From: Clostridiales bacterium | GTDB lineage: Bacteria > Bacillota_A > Clostridia > Oscillospirales > Oscillospiraceae | NCBI GenBank assembly: GCA_014799485.1 | Contig: JAAVHY010000028.1 | Coordinates: 1-27,164 of the forward strand | Direction: 5' to 3' | DNA length: 27,164 nucleotides | Shown here: positions 16,174 to 23,119 of the stretch, piece after piece | Numbering within the stretch: position 1 is the first letter of the stretch | Layout of the letters: every line of letters starts with the position of its first letter | The notes under the pieces: model-generated | Seen by the model: only the letters and a program-made list of their open reading frames with translations | The model's database searches: none | Told to the model about the DNA's origin: nothing | Made by a program: the position numbers and the translations under genes

Positions 16174-16319
16174 ACTTTTGCGCAGCAGGAAATTTTTACG
16201 ATAGATGGTTCAGGATCATAGGGAAATTATTTCAGTAGCCGTCTGAATGTACAGGAACTAAACCCGTGCGATTTATATGGAAAGGTCCCTATATATGGCG
16301 TATAACACGTACAATGAAC

Positions 16320-16349
16320 GGAGGCAGGACTGGGAACAGTCCTGCCTCC
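16320..16349 (-). terminator. Terminator-like hairpin downstream of the oxidoreductase
   Basis: GGAGGCAGGACT (16320-16331) pairs perfectly with AGTCCTGCCTCC (16338-16349) around a six-base loop. On the minus strand it follows the oxidoreductase and its degraded copy. The downstream tract is only moderately T-rich. Confidence 0.6.
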
Positions 16350-16359
16350 GCGGACACCG

Positions 16360-16445
16360 TCAAGCTCCCTGGTGGCCCTGGGCGTCGCCCACGTCCATCA
16401 CACCGTTGCACAGCACCTTGCCAAGGTTTTCCACCGCGGGTGCTC
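16360..16445 (-). pseudogene. Remnant of the 3' end of a second flavodoxin-like oxidoreductase
   Basis: A short minus-strand frame ends ENLGKVLCNGVMDVGDAQG and stops at 16360. This resembles the corresponding C-terminal stretch of the intact neighbour, VGEVLVPGVLNVGDIEK, and the pattern common in NADPH-dependent FMN reductase-like proteins. No upstream part of such a gene is visible, so it looks like the tail of a deleted tandem copy. The match is short, so this is tentative. Confidence 0.35.
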
Positions 16446-16490
16446 CATCAAATGTCGATATTCTTGACCATAAGTCCACCCTTTACGTCC

Positions 16491-17036
16491 TCAGAACTTA
16501 TCCGCCAAAGCCGCCGCCTGGGCACAGCCGTCCGTTTTTTCAATGTCGCCCACGTTGAGAACGCCGGGAACCAGCACCTCGCCGACCATATGCCATTTCA
16601 GCAGCGCAGCCGAGCGCTCCAGGGGGATACGCACCCCGTCCATCACGGACATATCATCTTCCTCGCAGCAGACGATCATGGCGCACTCCTTGCCCGCGAT
16701 GTCCTTGCCGCCCACCACGAAAGAAAACAGCCGGTCAATGACGCCCTTGATCTGTGCGGGGATGGAATACCAGTAGACCGGCATGGTGAACACCACGGCG
16801 TCCGCCTCCAGGATGTCGGAGGTGATGGTGTTGAAGTCGTCGTCAAAGGAGCAGGCTTTTCCAGTCTTGAAGCAGGTCTCGCAGGCGTGGCAACCACCCA
16901 CCTTTTTCATCGCCGCATCGAAGCGGGTGACGGTGTGACCCTTTGCCTCCGCCGCTTTGATGAATGCGTCCGTCATGGCAAAGCTGTTGCCGTTCTTACG
17001 GGGACTGCCGGTGATGACTACGATTTTCTTATTCAT
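16491..17036 (-). CDS. Flavodoxin-like NAD(P)H-dependent oxidoreductase / iron-sulphur flavoprotein-like, 181 aa
   Basis: The protein begins MNKKIVVITGSPRKNGNSFA, the FMN phosphate-binding loop of NADPH-dependent FMN reductases. A compact cysteine cluster follows at about residues 48-61 (CHACETCFKTGKAC), as in iron-sulphur flavoproteins and related quinone-type reductases. The segment DAVVFTMPVYWYSIPAQIKGVIDR is the flavin-binding core shared across the family. The start at 17036 is chosen because TTGGAGGAC lies just upstream; the longer frame to 17126 crosses the promoter. The gene is divergent from an HxlR regulator, a common pairing for electrophile- or quinone-responsive reductases. Exact substrate is unknown. 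Confidence 0.85.
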   Translation of the reverse strand: MNKKIVVITGSPRKNGNSFAMTDAFIKAAEAKGHTVTRFDAAMKKVGGCHACETCFKTGKACSFDDDFNTITSDILEADAVVFTMPVYWYSIPAQIKGVIDRLFSFVVGGKDIAGKECAMIVCCEEDDMSVMDGVRIPLERSAALLKWHMVGEVLVPGVLNVGDIEKTDGCAQAAALADKF

Positions 17037-17078
17037 GATGTTGTCCTCCAATTCCGCGGGCTTGACTTTCCCCGCACC

Positions 17079-17116
17079 TGATAGTATTATCATAGCAAGA
17101 ACGATGGAAACGTCAA
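17079..17116 (-). promoter_or_regulatory. Promoter of the oxidoreductase overlapped by an inverted repeat
   Basis: On the minus strand TTGACG (17111-17116) and TATGAT (17089-17094) are 16 bp apart with an upstream TG. The palindrome TGATA-N4-TATCA (17079-17092) overlaps the -10 box and may bind a regulator. Confidence 0.5.
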
Positions 17117-17141
17117 GTACGCACATTGAGGTGCGATACTT
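17115..17141. promoter_or_regulatory. Candidate HxlR operator (inverted repeat)
   Basis: AAGTA-CGCAC (17115-17124) and GTGCG-A-TACTT (17131-17141) form an inverted repeat around ATTGAG with one unpaired A. It lies between the divergent oxidoreductase and hxlR-type genes and touches the oxidoreductase -35 box. HxlR proteins bind as dimers to such symmetrical sites, so autoregulation and control of the oxidoreductase are plausible. Confidence 0.45.
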
Positions 17142-17160
17142 ACCTAAAGGAGAGTGTAAT

Positions 17161-17493
17161 ATGAGCAGCCGCTGTATCTCAAATGAATGCCTCAGCGGTA
17201 CAGGGTTCAGCTATACCCTGTCGCTGATCAACGGGAAGTACAAAATGACCATCCTGTACACACTGATGGAATTTGGAGTCGTCCGATTTAACGAGATGAA
17301 GAAGTACATCGGCGAGATCTCCTACAAAACCCTCAGCGTCACGCTGAAGGAGCTGGAGGCGGACGGGCTGGTCCACCGGGAGGAGTACCCCCAGATCCCA
17401 CCCAAGGTCGAGTACAGCCTGACGGAACGGGGGAAATCATTAATCCCCATTTTGGATGCTATGTGTGAGTGGGGGAGCAACAATCGGATCTAA
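17161..17493 (+). CDS. HxlR family transcriptional regulator, 110 aa
   Basis: The winged-helix HxlR fold is recognisable from LINGKYKMTILYTLM (about residues 21-35), FNEMKKYIGEISYKTLSVTLKELEADGLV (recognition helix and wing) and VEYSLTERGKSL. Length is typical. The ATG at 17161 has AAGGAG eight bases upstream; the longer open frame starts inside the divergent gene and is rejected. Cysteines at residues 5 and 10 lie in the N-terminal tail, where redox-sensing HxlR proteins such as YodB carry a sensor cysteine. With the divergent flavin reductase this suggests a thiol-based switch responding to quinones, diamide or similar stress; that is inference. Confidence 0.88.
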   Translation: MSSRCISNECLSGTGFSYTLSLINGKYKMTILYTLMEFGVVRFNEMKKYIGEISYKTLSVTLKELEADGLVHREEYPQIPPKVEYSLTERGKSLIPILDAMCEWGSNNRI

Positions 17494-17639
17494 GGTCCTA
17501 TACCCGATTGGTTCAAGACGGGGACGGAAGCCATCCTGCTGGCCCTACGGCGGTGAACCAGCAGAAGTTTTTGTTCATATTGAAGGACGGCAAGGTATCT
17601 GTCCAGCCGAGTCACACATCAAATAAGGCTGCCTCAACA

Positions 17640-17668
17640 TTTACAAACGGACAAATCTATGTTATAAA
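17640..17668 (+). promoter_or_regulatory. Promoter for the hydrogenase operon
   Basis: TTTACA (17640-17645) and TATAAA (17663-17668) are separated by 17 bp, about 70 bases upstream of the TTG start. The stretch from the HxlR stop to here shows no gene. Confidence 0.55.
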
Positions 17669-17737
17669 TAGTTATCATGGTTGAAGTCCGTAAAGCGTTT
17701 GAACAACCAACGTCAATCATATTAAGGAGGGAGTTTA

Positions 17738-19564
17738 TTGAGCAGATTACAGATCATCCGCCCCAGCGCCCGGGAACAGACCGTGGCCCAGCTTTACTCC
17801 GACCTGGCCCGCCGGGGGTCGGTGGCCCCCCACGGCAACTGTCCCCTGGAGCAGAGCGCCGCGTTCCTGAAGCTGTGCGCTTCCCAGAGCTGCGGCAAGT
17901 GCGTCCCCTGCCGCATCGGTTTGGACCAGGCGGCGGGCATCATGGAGCGCATCTCCGAGGGCCGCGGCGAGCTGTCCGACATCGACACGCTCACCCGTTT
18001 GGCTGAGAGCATCGCCGACAGCGCCGACTGCGCCATCGGCTCCGAGGCGGCCCGGAGCATCGGGCAGTGCCTGAAGTCCTTCCGGGAGGATTTCCTCTCC
18101 CACATTGAGAAGGGCCGCTGCACGGCGGTCTTCGACTCCGTGCCCTGCCGGGCGGCCTGCCCCGCCCACGTGGACATCCCCGGCTACATCGCCCTGGTGA
18201 AAGCCGGGCGGTACGCCGACGCGGTGCGGGTCATCCGCTACGACAACCCCTTCCCGGCCGCCTGCGCCCTGGTGTGTGAGCACCCCTGCGAGCTGGGCTG
18301 CCGCCGGAACATGGTGGATGACGCGGTGAACATCCGGGGCATCAAACGGGCCGCGGTGGACTGGGCCGGAAACGTGCCCGCCCCGGAGTGCGGCCCCTCC
18401 ACCGGCAAGCGGATCGCCGTCATCGGCGGCGGACCCTCCGGCCTGACGGCGGCCTACTATCTCCAGCTCATGGGCCATCAGGTGACCCTTTACGAGCAGC
18501 GGGACCAGCTGGGCGGCATGATGCGCTACGGCATCCCCCGATACCGCCTGCCCAACGACTATCTGGACAGCGACATCAACGTGATCCTCAGCACCGGGGT
18601 GGAGGTACATACCGGCGAGAGCGTCACCGGCGAGGGCTACCAGAAGCTCCAGCAGGAGTTTGACGCGGTCTATCTGGCCATCGGCGCCCACTCCTATAAG
18701 GGCCTGGGCGTGGAGGGGGAGGACGCGGGCAATGTGCTGTCCGCCGTGGAGCTCCTCCGGGCCATGGGTGACGGCGATCACCCCGACTTCACCGGCAAGC
18801 GGGTGGTGGTCGTGGGCGGCGGCAACGTGGCTATGGACTGCACCCGCACCGCCATGCGCCTGGGCGCGGCCAGCGTCAAGTGCGTCTACCGCCGCCGCCA
18901 GTCGGACATGACCGCCCTGCCCGCCGAGGTGGAGGCCGCCATTGCCGAGCACTGCGAGCTGGTGACCATGATGGCCCCTGTCCGGGTGGAGAAGGACGCC
19001 AACGGGGACGTATCCGCCCTCATCGTCCAGCCCCAGATCCCCGGCGGCTATGACCGGGGCCGGCCCAAGCCCGTCAGGGCGGACAAGCCTGAGGAGCGCA
19101 TCGAGTGCGACGTCCTCATCGCCGCCATCGGCCAGGTGGTGGACAGCGAGCACTTCGCCCAGCAGGGTGTGCCCACCAAGTGGGGCAACATCCAGAGCTC
19201 CACCGACTGCGGAGTGTTCCAGAGCGAAGGCGTGTTTGCCGGAGGCGACTGCGCCAGCGGGCCGTCCACCGTCATCCGCGCCGTGGAGGCGGGCAAGACC
19301 GCCGCCGCCAACATCGACGCCTACCTGGGCTTCCACAACATCCTGCCCCAGCCCGTGGAGATCCCCCCCGCCGCCAGCAAGGTGTCCGGCCCCTGCGGCC
19401 GGGTGGAGCTGGGCGAGCGCCCCGCCGGGGAGCGCAAGGGCGATTTCGATCTGGCTGAACTGAATATGAGCCACCAGGAGGCCGCGCAGGAGTGCTCCCG
19501 CTGCCTGCGCTGCGACCACTACGGCTTCGGCTCGTTCCGGGGAGGGAGGAATACAAAATGGTAA
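17738..19564 (+). CDS. GltD-like NAD(P)H flavoprotein with NuoF-type Fe-S domain, 608 aa
   Basis: Residues 52-98 hold CGKCVPC and a later Cys (C52, C55, C58, C98), the [4Fe-4S] module at the end of NuoF/HydB subunits. Residues of about 137-210 form the double-cluster domain of glutamate synthase small subunits (C137, C141, C176, C180, C184, C188). An FAD-binding IGGGPSGLTAAYYL loop follows near 229-242, and an NAD(P)-binding VVVVGGGNVAMDCTRTAM near 355. A last CSRCLRC cluster near residue 591 ends the protein. The FMN- and NADH-binding part of NuoF is missing. The start is TTG at 17738 with AAGGAGGG upstream. It overlaps the hydrogenase gene by seven bases, so it most likely passes electrons between NAD(P)H and that enzyme. 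It is not the glutamate synthase subunit itself, as no large subunit is nearby. Confidence 0.88.
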   Translation: MSRLQIIRPSAREQTVAQLYSDLARRGSVAPHGNCPLEQSAAFLKLCASQSCGKCVPCRIGLDQAAGIMERISEGRGELSDIDTLTRLAESIADSADCAIGSEAARSIGQCLKSFREDFLSHIEKGRCTAVFDSVPCRAACPAHVDIPGYIALVKAGRYADAVRVIRYDNPFPAACALVCEHPCELGCRRNMVDDAVNIRGIKRAAVDWAGNVPAPECGPSTGKRIAVIGGGPSGLTAAYYLQLMGHQVTLYEQRDQLGGMMRYGIPRYRLPNDYLDSDINVILSTGVEVHTGESVTGEGYQKLQQEFDAVYLAIGAHSYKGLGVEGEDAGNVLSAVELLRAMGDGDHPDFTGKRVVVVGGGNVAMDCTRTAMRLGAASVKCVYRRRQSDMTALPAEVEAAIAEHCELVTMMAPVRVEKDANGDVSALIVQPQIPGGYDRGRPKPVRADKPEERIECDVLIAAIGQVVDSEHFAQQGVPTKWGNIQSSTDCGVFQSEGVFAGGDCASGPSTVIRAVEAGKTAAANIDAYLGFHNILPQPVEIPPAASKVSGPCGRVELGERPAGERKGDFDLAELNMSHQEAAQECSRCLRCDHYGFGSFRGGRNTKW

Positions 19565-21270
19565 ATCTGACCATCGACGGCCGCCCGGTATCCGTGGAGC
19601 CGGGCACCACCATCCTGGCCGCGGCGGAACAGGTGGGGGTCCATATCCCCACGCTGTGTTACTTAAAGGAACTCAATGAGATCGCCGCCTGCCGGGTGTG
19701 CGTGGTGGAGGTGGAGGGCAACGAGAAGCTGTCCGCCGCCTGCAACACCGCTGTGGAGGAGGGCATGGTGGTCCACACCAGCTCCCCCAGGGCGCTCACC
19801 GCGCGGCGCACCAACGTCCAGCTCATCCTCTCCCAGCACAACGTGTCCTGCACCACCTGCGTGCGCGGGGGCAACTGCTCCCTGCAAAAGGCGGCGGAGG
19901 AGCTGAACCTGCTGGATATGCCCTTTGAGAAAAAGCCCCTGCCCTTCCGCTGGGACAAGAGCTTTCCTTTGATCCGGGACTCCAGCAAGTGCATCCAGTG
20001 CCTGCGCTGCGTCAACGTGTGTGAAAAGGTGCAGTCCCTGGGGGTGTGGTCCTTCAACGGCACCGGCCGGCTGTCCCAGGTGGAGGTCCGGGGCGGGGCG
20101 GATATCCGGGACATCAACTGCGCCCTGTGCGGCCAGTGCATCACCCACTGCCCGGTGGGGGCCCTCTCCGCCCGGGACGACACGGAACGGGTCCGCGCCG
20201 CCATCGCCGACCCGAAAAAGATCGTGGTGGTCCAGGTGGCCCCCGCCGTCCGCGCCGCCTGGGGCGACTCTGTGGGCCTGCCCCCCGAGCTGGCCACCGA
20301 GAAACGCATGGCCGCCGCCATCCGCTCCCTGGGCGTGGACTATGTGTTTGACACCAATTTCTCCGCCGACCTCACCATCATGGAGGAGGGCAGCGAGCTC
20401 ATTGAGCGCATCAAGTCCGGGGAAAAGGGCCCCATGTTTACCTCCTGCTGTCCCGGCTGGGTGCGGTTCCTGAAGCTGGAGTACCCTGATATGGTCCGCT
20501 CCCTGTCCACCGCCAAATCTCCCCAGCAGATGTTCGGCGCGGTGGCCAAGAGCTATTACGCCAAGCTGCTGAAGGTGGACCCGGAGGACATTTTCTGCGT
20601 GTCCATCATGCCCTGCTCCGCCAAGAAGTACGAGTGCGACGTAAAAGAGGTCAACGACGCGGCCTCCAAGGATGTGGACGTGGTGCTCACCACCCGGGAG
20701 CTGGGCCGTTTGCTCCGCAGCCGGGGGGCGGACTTCTCCCTGCTGCCCGAGGAGGATTTCGACCAGCCCCTGGGCACCGCCTCCGGCGCCGGGGTCATCT
20801 TCGGGGCCACCGGCGGCGTGATGGAGGCCGCCCTGCGCTCCGCCCACTTCCTCCTCACCGGGAAAAACCCGGACGCCGACGCGTTCTCCGCCATCCGCAG
20901 CCTGGAGGGCTGGCGGGAGTACACCTTCCAGATCGACCAGGTAAAACTGCGCATTGCCGTGGCCAGCGGCCTGGGCAACGCCCGCAAGCTGATGGAGGCT
21001 CTGCGCTCCGGTGAGGCGGACTATGACTTTGTGGAGATCATGGCCTGTCCCGGCGGATGCGCCGGCGGCGGCGGCCAGCCCATTCGGGACGGCCAGGAGC
21101 TGGCCGGGGAGCGCGGCCAGCGGCTCTACGACCTGGATCAGAGGAATCCCCTGCGGTTCTCCCACGAGAATCCCGCGGTGCAGACCCTTTACAAAGACTA
21201 TCTGGAGGCCCCGCTGTCCCATAAAGCCCATGAACTGCTCCATACCGACCAGGAGCGGTGGAGCCTCTGA
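19558..21270 (+). CDS. hydA: [FeFe] hydrogenase, modular HydA catalytic subunit, 570 aa
   Basis: This enzyme interconverts protons and H2 in the cytoplasm. An N-terminal [2Fe-2S] domain carries C34, C45, C48 and C62. Next is a His-Cys [4Fe-4S] site (H94, C98, C101, C107), then two ferredoxin clusters (CIQCLRCVNVC at 145-155 and CALCGQCITHC at 188-198). All three H-cluster motifs are complete: TSCCPGW (C297, C298), MPCSAKKYE (C353) and IMACPGGCAGGGGQP (C497, C501). The second cysteine of TSCC is the proton-relay position. The end, SHKAHELLHT, is the small-subunit-like tail fused in monomeric enzymes. GGAGGGAGG precedes the ATG; 22 residues of open frame upstream lack a ribosome site. No maturation genes (hydE, hydF, hydG) lie in the window. 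Confidence 0.95.
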   Translation: MVNLTIDGRPVSVEPGTTILAAAEQVGVHIPTLCYLKELNEIAACRVCVVEVEGNEKLSAACNTAVEEGMVVHTSSPRALTARRTNVQLILSQHNVSCTTCVRGGNCSLQKAAEELNLLDMPFEKKPLPFRWDKSFPLIRDSSKCIQCLRCVNVCEKVQSLGVWSFNGTGRLSQVEVRGGADIRDINCALCGQCITHCPVGALSARDDTERVRAAIADPKKIVVVQVAPAVRAAWGDSVGLPPELATEKRMAAAIRSLGVDYVFDTNFSADLTIMEEGSELIERIKSGEKGPMFTSCCPGWVRFLKLEYPDMVRSLSTAKSPQQMFGAVAKSYYAKLLKVDPEDIFCVSIMPCSAKKYECDVKEVNDAASKDVDVVLTTRELGRLLRSRGADFSLLPEEDFDQPLGTASGAGVIFGATGGVMEAALRSAHFLLTGKNPDADAFSAIRSLEGWREYTFQIDQVKLRIAVASGLGNARKLMEALRSGEADYDFVEIMACPGGCAGGGGQPIRDGQELAGERGQRLYDLDQRNPLRFSHENPAVQTLYKDYLEAPLSHKAHELLHTDQERWSL

Positions 21271-21340
21271 CCACTCCGCGACCCGGTTTGCCGGATCACC
21301 GCGCCGCGCACCCATTCTGCTAATCTTCCTCTCCCCCCAC

Positions 21341-21373
21341 GACCCCGCTGGGCTCACGCGGGGATCCCGTTTT
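21341..21373 (+). terminator. Terminator-like hairpin after the hydrogenase operon
   Basis: CCCCGC (21343-21348) pairs with GCGGGG (21358-21363) around a nine-base loop, with GA/TC pairs outside it, and TTTT follows at 21370-21373 after a short gap. Confidence 0.5.
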
Positions 21374-21492
21374 GTCAAATCAGGGGGGAAGCAGGTTTGC
21401 CCCGGCGGAGCGGCTCTGCGGCGATTGCCCGGATGCGCTATATTCTGGACGAAGGTGCCGAATTCCGGGCAAAGTTTTGTGAAAATTGACCT

Positions 21493-21521
21493 TTGCATTT
21501 GAAAAACTGATTTGATATACT
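21493..21521 (+). promoter_or_regulatory. Promoter for the MATE transporter gene
   Basis: TTGCAT (21493-21498) and TATACT (21516-21521) are separated by 17 bp. Transcription would start near 21528, leaving a 5' leader of about 155 bases before the ATG at 21683. Confidence 0.65.
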
Positions 21522-21548
21522 AAACAGCGTCAACTGGATAGGACATTC

Positions 21549-21614
21549 AACGACACACGCAGTGCATTGCACGTAAGCCTGATCACGGTACGGTAATGCT
21601 CCGCGTGTGTCGTT
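21549..21614 (+). promoter_or_regulatory. Candidate riboswitch or attenuator aptamer in the MATE leader
   Basis: A perfect 12-bp outer stem joins AACGACACACGC (21549-21560) to GCGTGTGTCGTT (21603-21614). The 42 bases within can pair further, for example GCATT with AATGC and CGTA with TACG, around a TGATCA-containing apex. The 3' arm (21603-21611) can instead pair with the 5' arm of the following terminator (21623-21631), so this fold and the terminator are both excluded by one antiterminator. I do not recognise the class. Confidence 0.6.
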
Positions 21615-21622
21615 CTGTAAAG

Positions 21623-21650
21623 GGCACACGCGGGATGCGTGTGCCTTTTT
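21623..21650 (+). terminator. Intrinsic terminator inside the MATE leader
   Basis: GGCACACGC (21623-21631) pairs perfectly with GCGTGTGCC (21637-21645) around GGGAT and runs straight into five Ts (21646-21650). It lies 33 bases before the ATG and after the gene's own promoter, so it can only regulate the MATE gene. Confidence 0.85.
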
Positions 21651-21682
21651 ATGCCCATATCCCATCAAAAGGAGGTTTATTC

Positions 21683-23056
21683 ATGGAGGAGAACAATTAT
21701 CTTGGCCAGGAAAGGGTGGGCAGGCTGCTGCTGAAATTCGCTATTCCCAGCACGCTGGCGCTGATCATTTCCTGCCTTTACAACATTGTGGACCAGATCT
21801 TCGTGGGCAACGGCGTGGGTTACCTGGGCAACGCCGCCACCGGTATCGTCTTCCCCATCACCGTCGTCGGCTGGGGCGCGTCCGTGCTGTTTGGTGACGG
21901 CATGGCCACCTTCCTCAGTCTGTCCCAGGGCAAGGGGGACACGTCCACCGCGGGCCGGTCGGTGGCCAACAGCATTTTGGGGTCCTTCCTGTCCGGCGTG
22001 GTCATCATCGCGGTCTGCTACGCCCTGGGGGACAGTGTGTTCTACGCCTTAGGGGCCACCGAGGCCACCATCGGGCTGACCCGGGACTACGGCCGCATCA
22101 TCTTCATCATGATGCCCCTGGCCCTGGTGCAGAACACCCTGGCCTCCATCATCCGCGCCGACGGCAGCCCCAAATATTCCATGGCGGCCATGATGGCGGG
22201 GGCGGTGTTCAACATGATCGGCGACCCCGTGGCCATCTTCGTACTCCACTGGGGCATCAAGGGCGCGGCCATCGCCACCATCCTGGGCCAGTTCATCAGC
22301 TTCGTCATCTGCGTCGCCTACCTGCGCCGCAGCCGGGTGTTCCGGGTGAAGCCGTCCGACTTCATCCCCAGCTGGCAGTATCTCAAGCCCGTCCTGCCCC
22401 TGGGCGCGGGCAGCTTTCTGACCCAACTGTGCATCGTGGCCACCACCATCGCCAACAACATCCTGCTCAAGTCCTACGGCGCCCAGAGCGAGTACGGCCC
22501 GGATATCCCCCTGTCCGCATTTGTGGTCATCATCAAACTGTTCCAGATCATCCTGAACATCGCCTGCGGCATCACCGCCGGGGCCCTGCCCATCATGGGC
22601 TACAACTACGGCGCCCGGTTGTACAGCAGGGTGAAGGAGACCTTCAAGCTGGTGGTGCTGTCCACCCTGACGGTGTGCGTCATCGCCACGGTGCTGTTTG
22701 AGAGCGTCCCCCTGGTCTTTGTCCGCATGTTCGGCAGCGACGGCGGCGAGCTGTACACCAGCTTTGCCATCGGCTGTCTGCGCATCTACCTGTCCCTGGT
22801 GATTTTCACCTGTCTGCAAAAGGCCTGCGCCATGTTCCTCCAGTCCATCGGCCACGCCAAGGCGGCGGTGCCGCTGTCCGTCCTGCGCGACATCCTGCTG
22901 ATCGTGTTGGCCATCCTCATGCCCATGCGGATGGGCATCATGGGTATCCTGTGGTCCGCGCCGGTGGCCGACGTGATCGCCATGGTCATCACGGCGGTGG
23001 TGGTGGCCCGGGTGTGGAAAGCCATGGATTCCCGCGCCGGGCAAAAACCGCAATAG
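21683..23056 (+). CDS. MATE family multidrug efflux transporter, 457 aa
   Basis: This is a polytopic inner-membrane pump that exports drugs or metabolites using a sodium or proton gradient. The N-terminal part, FAIPSTLALIISCLYNIVDQIFVGNGVG, is the typical first helix and loop of MATE proteins of the NorM/MepA kind. The duplicated six-helix halves are visible, the second starting near LKPVLPLGAGSFLTQL. ITAGALPIMGYNYGAR is the conserved segment in helix 8. The ATG at 21683 has AAAGGAGGT upstream; the longer open frame begins inside the leader hairpin. The gene stands alone, controlled by a leader with a terminator/antiterminator choice, and a strong terminator follows. The substrate is unknown and may be revealed by the leader's ligand. 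Confidence 0.9.
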   Translation: MEENNYLGQERVGRLLLKFAIPSTLALIISCLYNIVDQIFVGNGVGYLGNAATGIVFPITVVGWGASVLFGDGMATFLSLSQGKGDTSTAGRSVANSILGSFLSGVVIIAVCYALGDSVFYALGATEATIGLTRDYGRIIFIMMPLALVQNTLASIIRADGSPKYSMAAMMAGAVFNMIGDPVAIFVLHWGIKGAAIATILGQFISFVICVAYLRRSRVFRVKPSDFIPSWQYLKPVLPLGAGSFLTQLCIVATTIANNILLKSYGAQSEYGPDIPLSAFVVIIKLFQIILNIACGITAGALPIMGYNYGARLYSRVKETFKLVVLSTLTVCVIATVLFESVPLVFVRMFGSDGGELYTSFAIGCLRIYLSLVIFTCLQKACAMFLQSIGHAKAAVPLSVLRDILLIVLAILMPMRMGIMGILWSAPVADVIAMVITAVVVARVWKAMDSRAGQKPQ

Positions 23057-23057
23057 G

Positions 23058-23103
23058 AAACAGCCGGCGAAACGCCATATCGGTGTTTCGCCGGCTGCTT
23101 TTT
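23058..23103. terminator. Strong terminator between MATE and ThyX-like genes
   Basis: CAGCCGGCGAAAC (23061-23073) pairs with GTTTCGCCGGCTG (23085-23097), with three more pairs inward and a T-rich tail on the plus strand. On the minus strand TTT also follows, so it probably serves both convergent genes. Confidence 0.85.
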
Positions 23104-23119
23104 GACGCTGTTTCGCCGG

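Larger units (their letters stand above)
15902..16490. other. Long gap between kinase and oxidoreductase
   Basis: This 589-base stretch holds the kinase promoter, a second copy of the tRNA-side repeat hairpin, an inverted-repeat hairpin at 16320-16349 and a degraded oxidoreductase tail. The part from about 16020 to 16310 is AT-rich, and I find no gene in it. A 71-aa frame at 16023-16238 lacks a ribosome site and runs through the hairpin. Confidence 0.6.

Noticed and set aside
16023..16238. A 71-codon plus-strand frame near the second repeat
   Set aside because: No ribosome site, and it runs through a 13-bp hairpin; the product was not recognised.
17747..21498. Two open frames of about 600 codons on the minus strand opposite the hydrogenase operon
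   Set aside because: Shadow frames of high-GC genes; low-complexity products, no start signals, and the plus strand holds complete cluster motifs.
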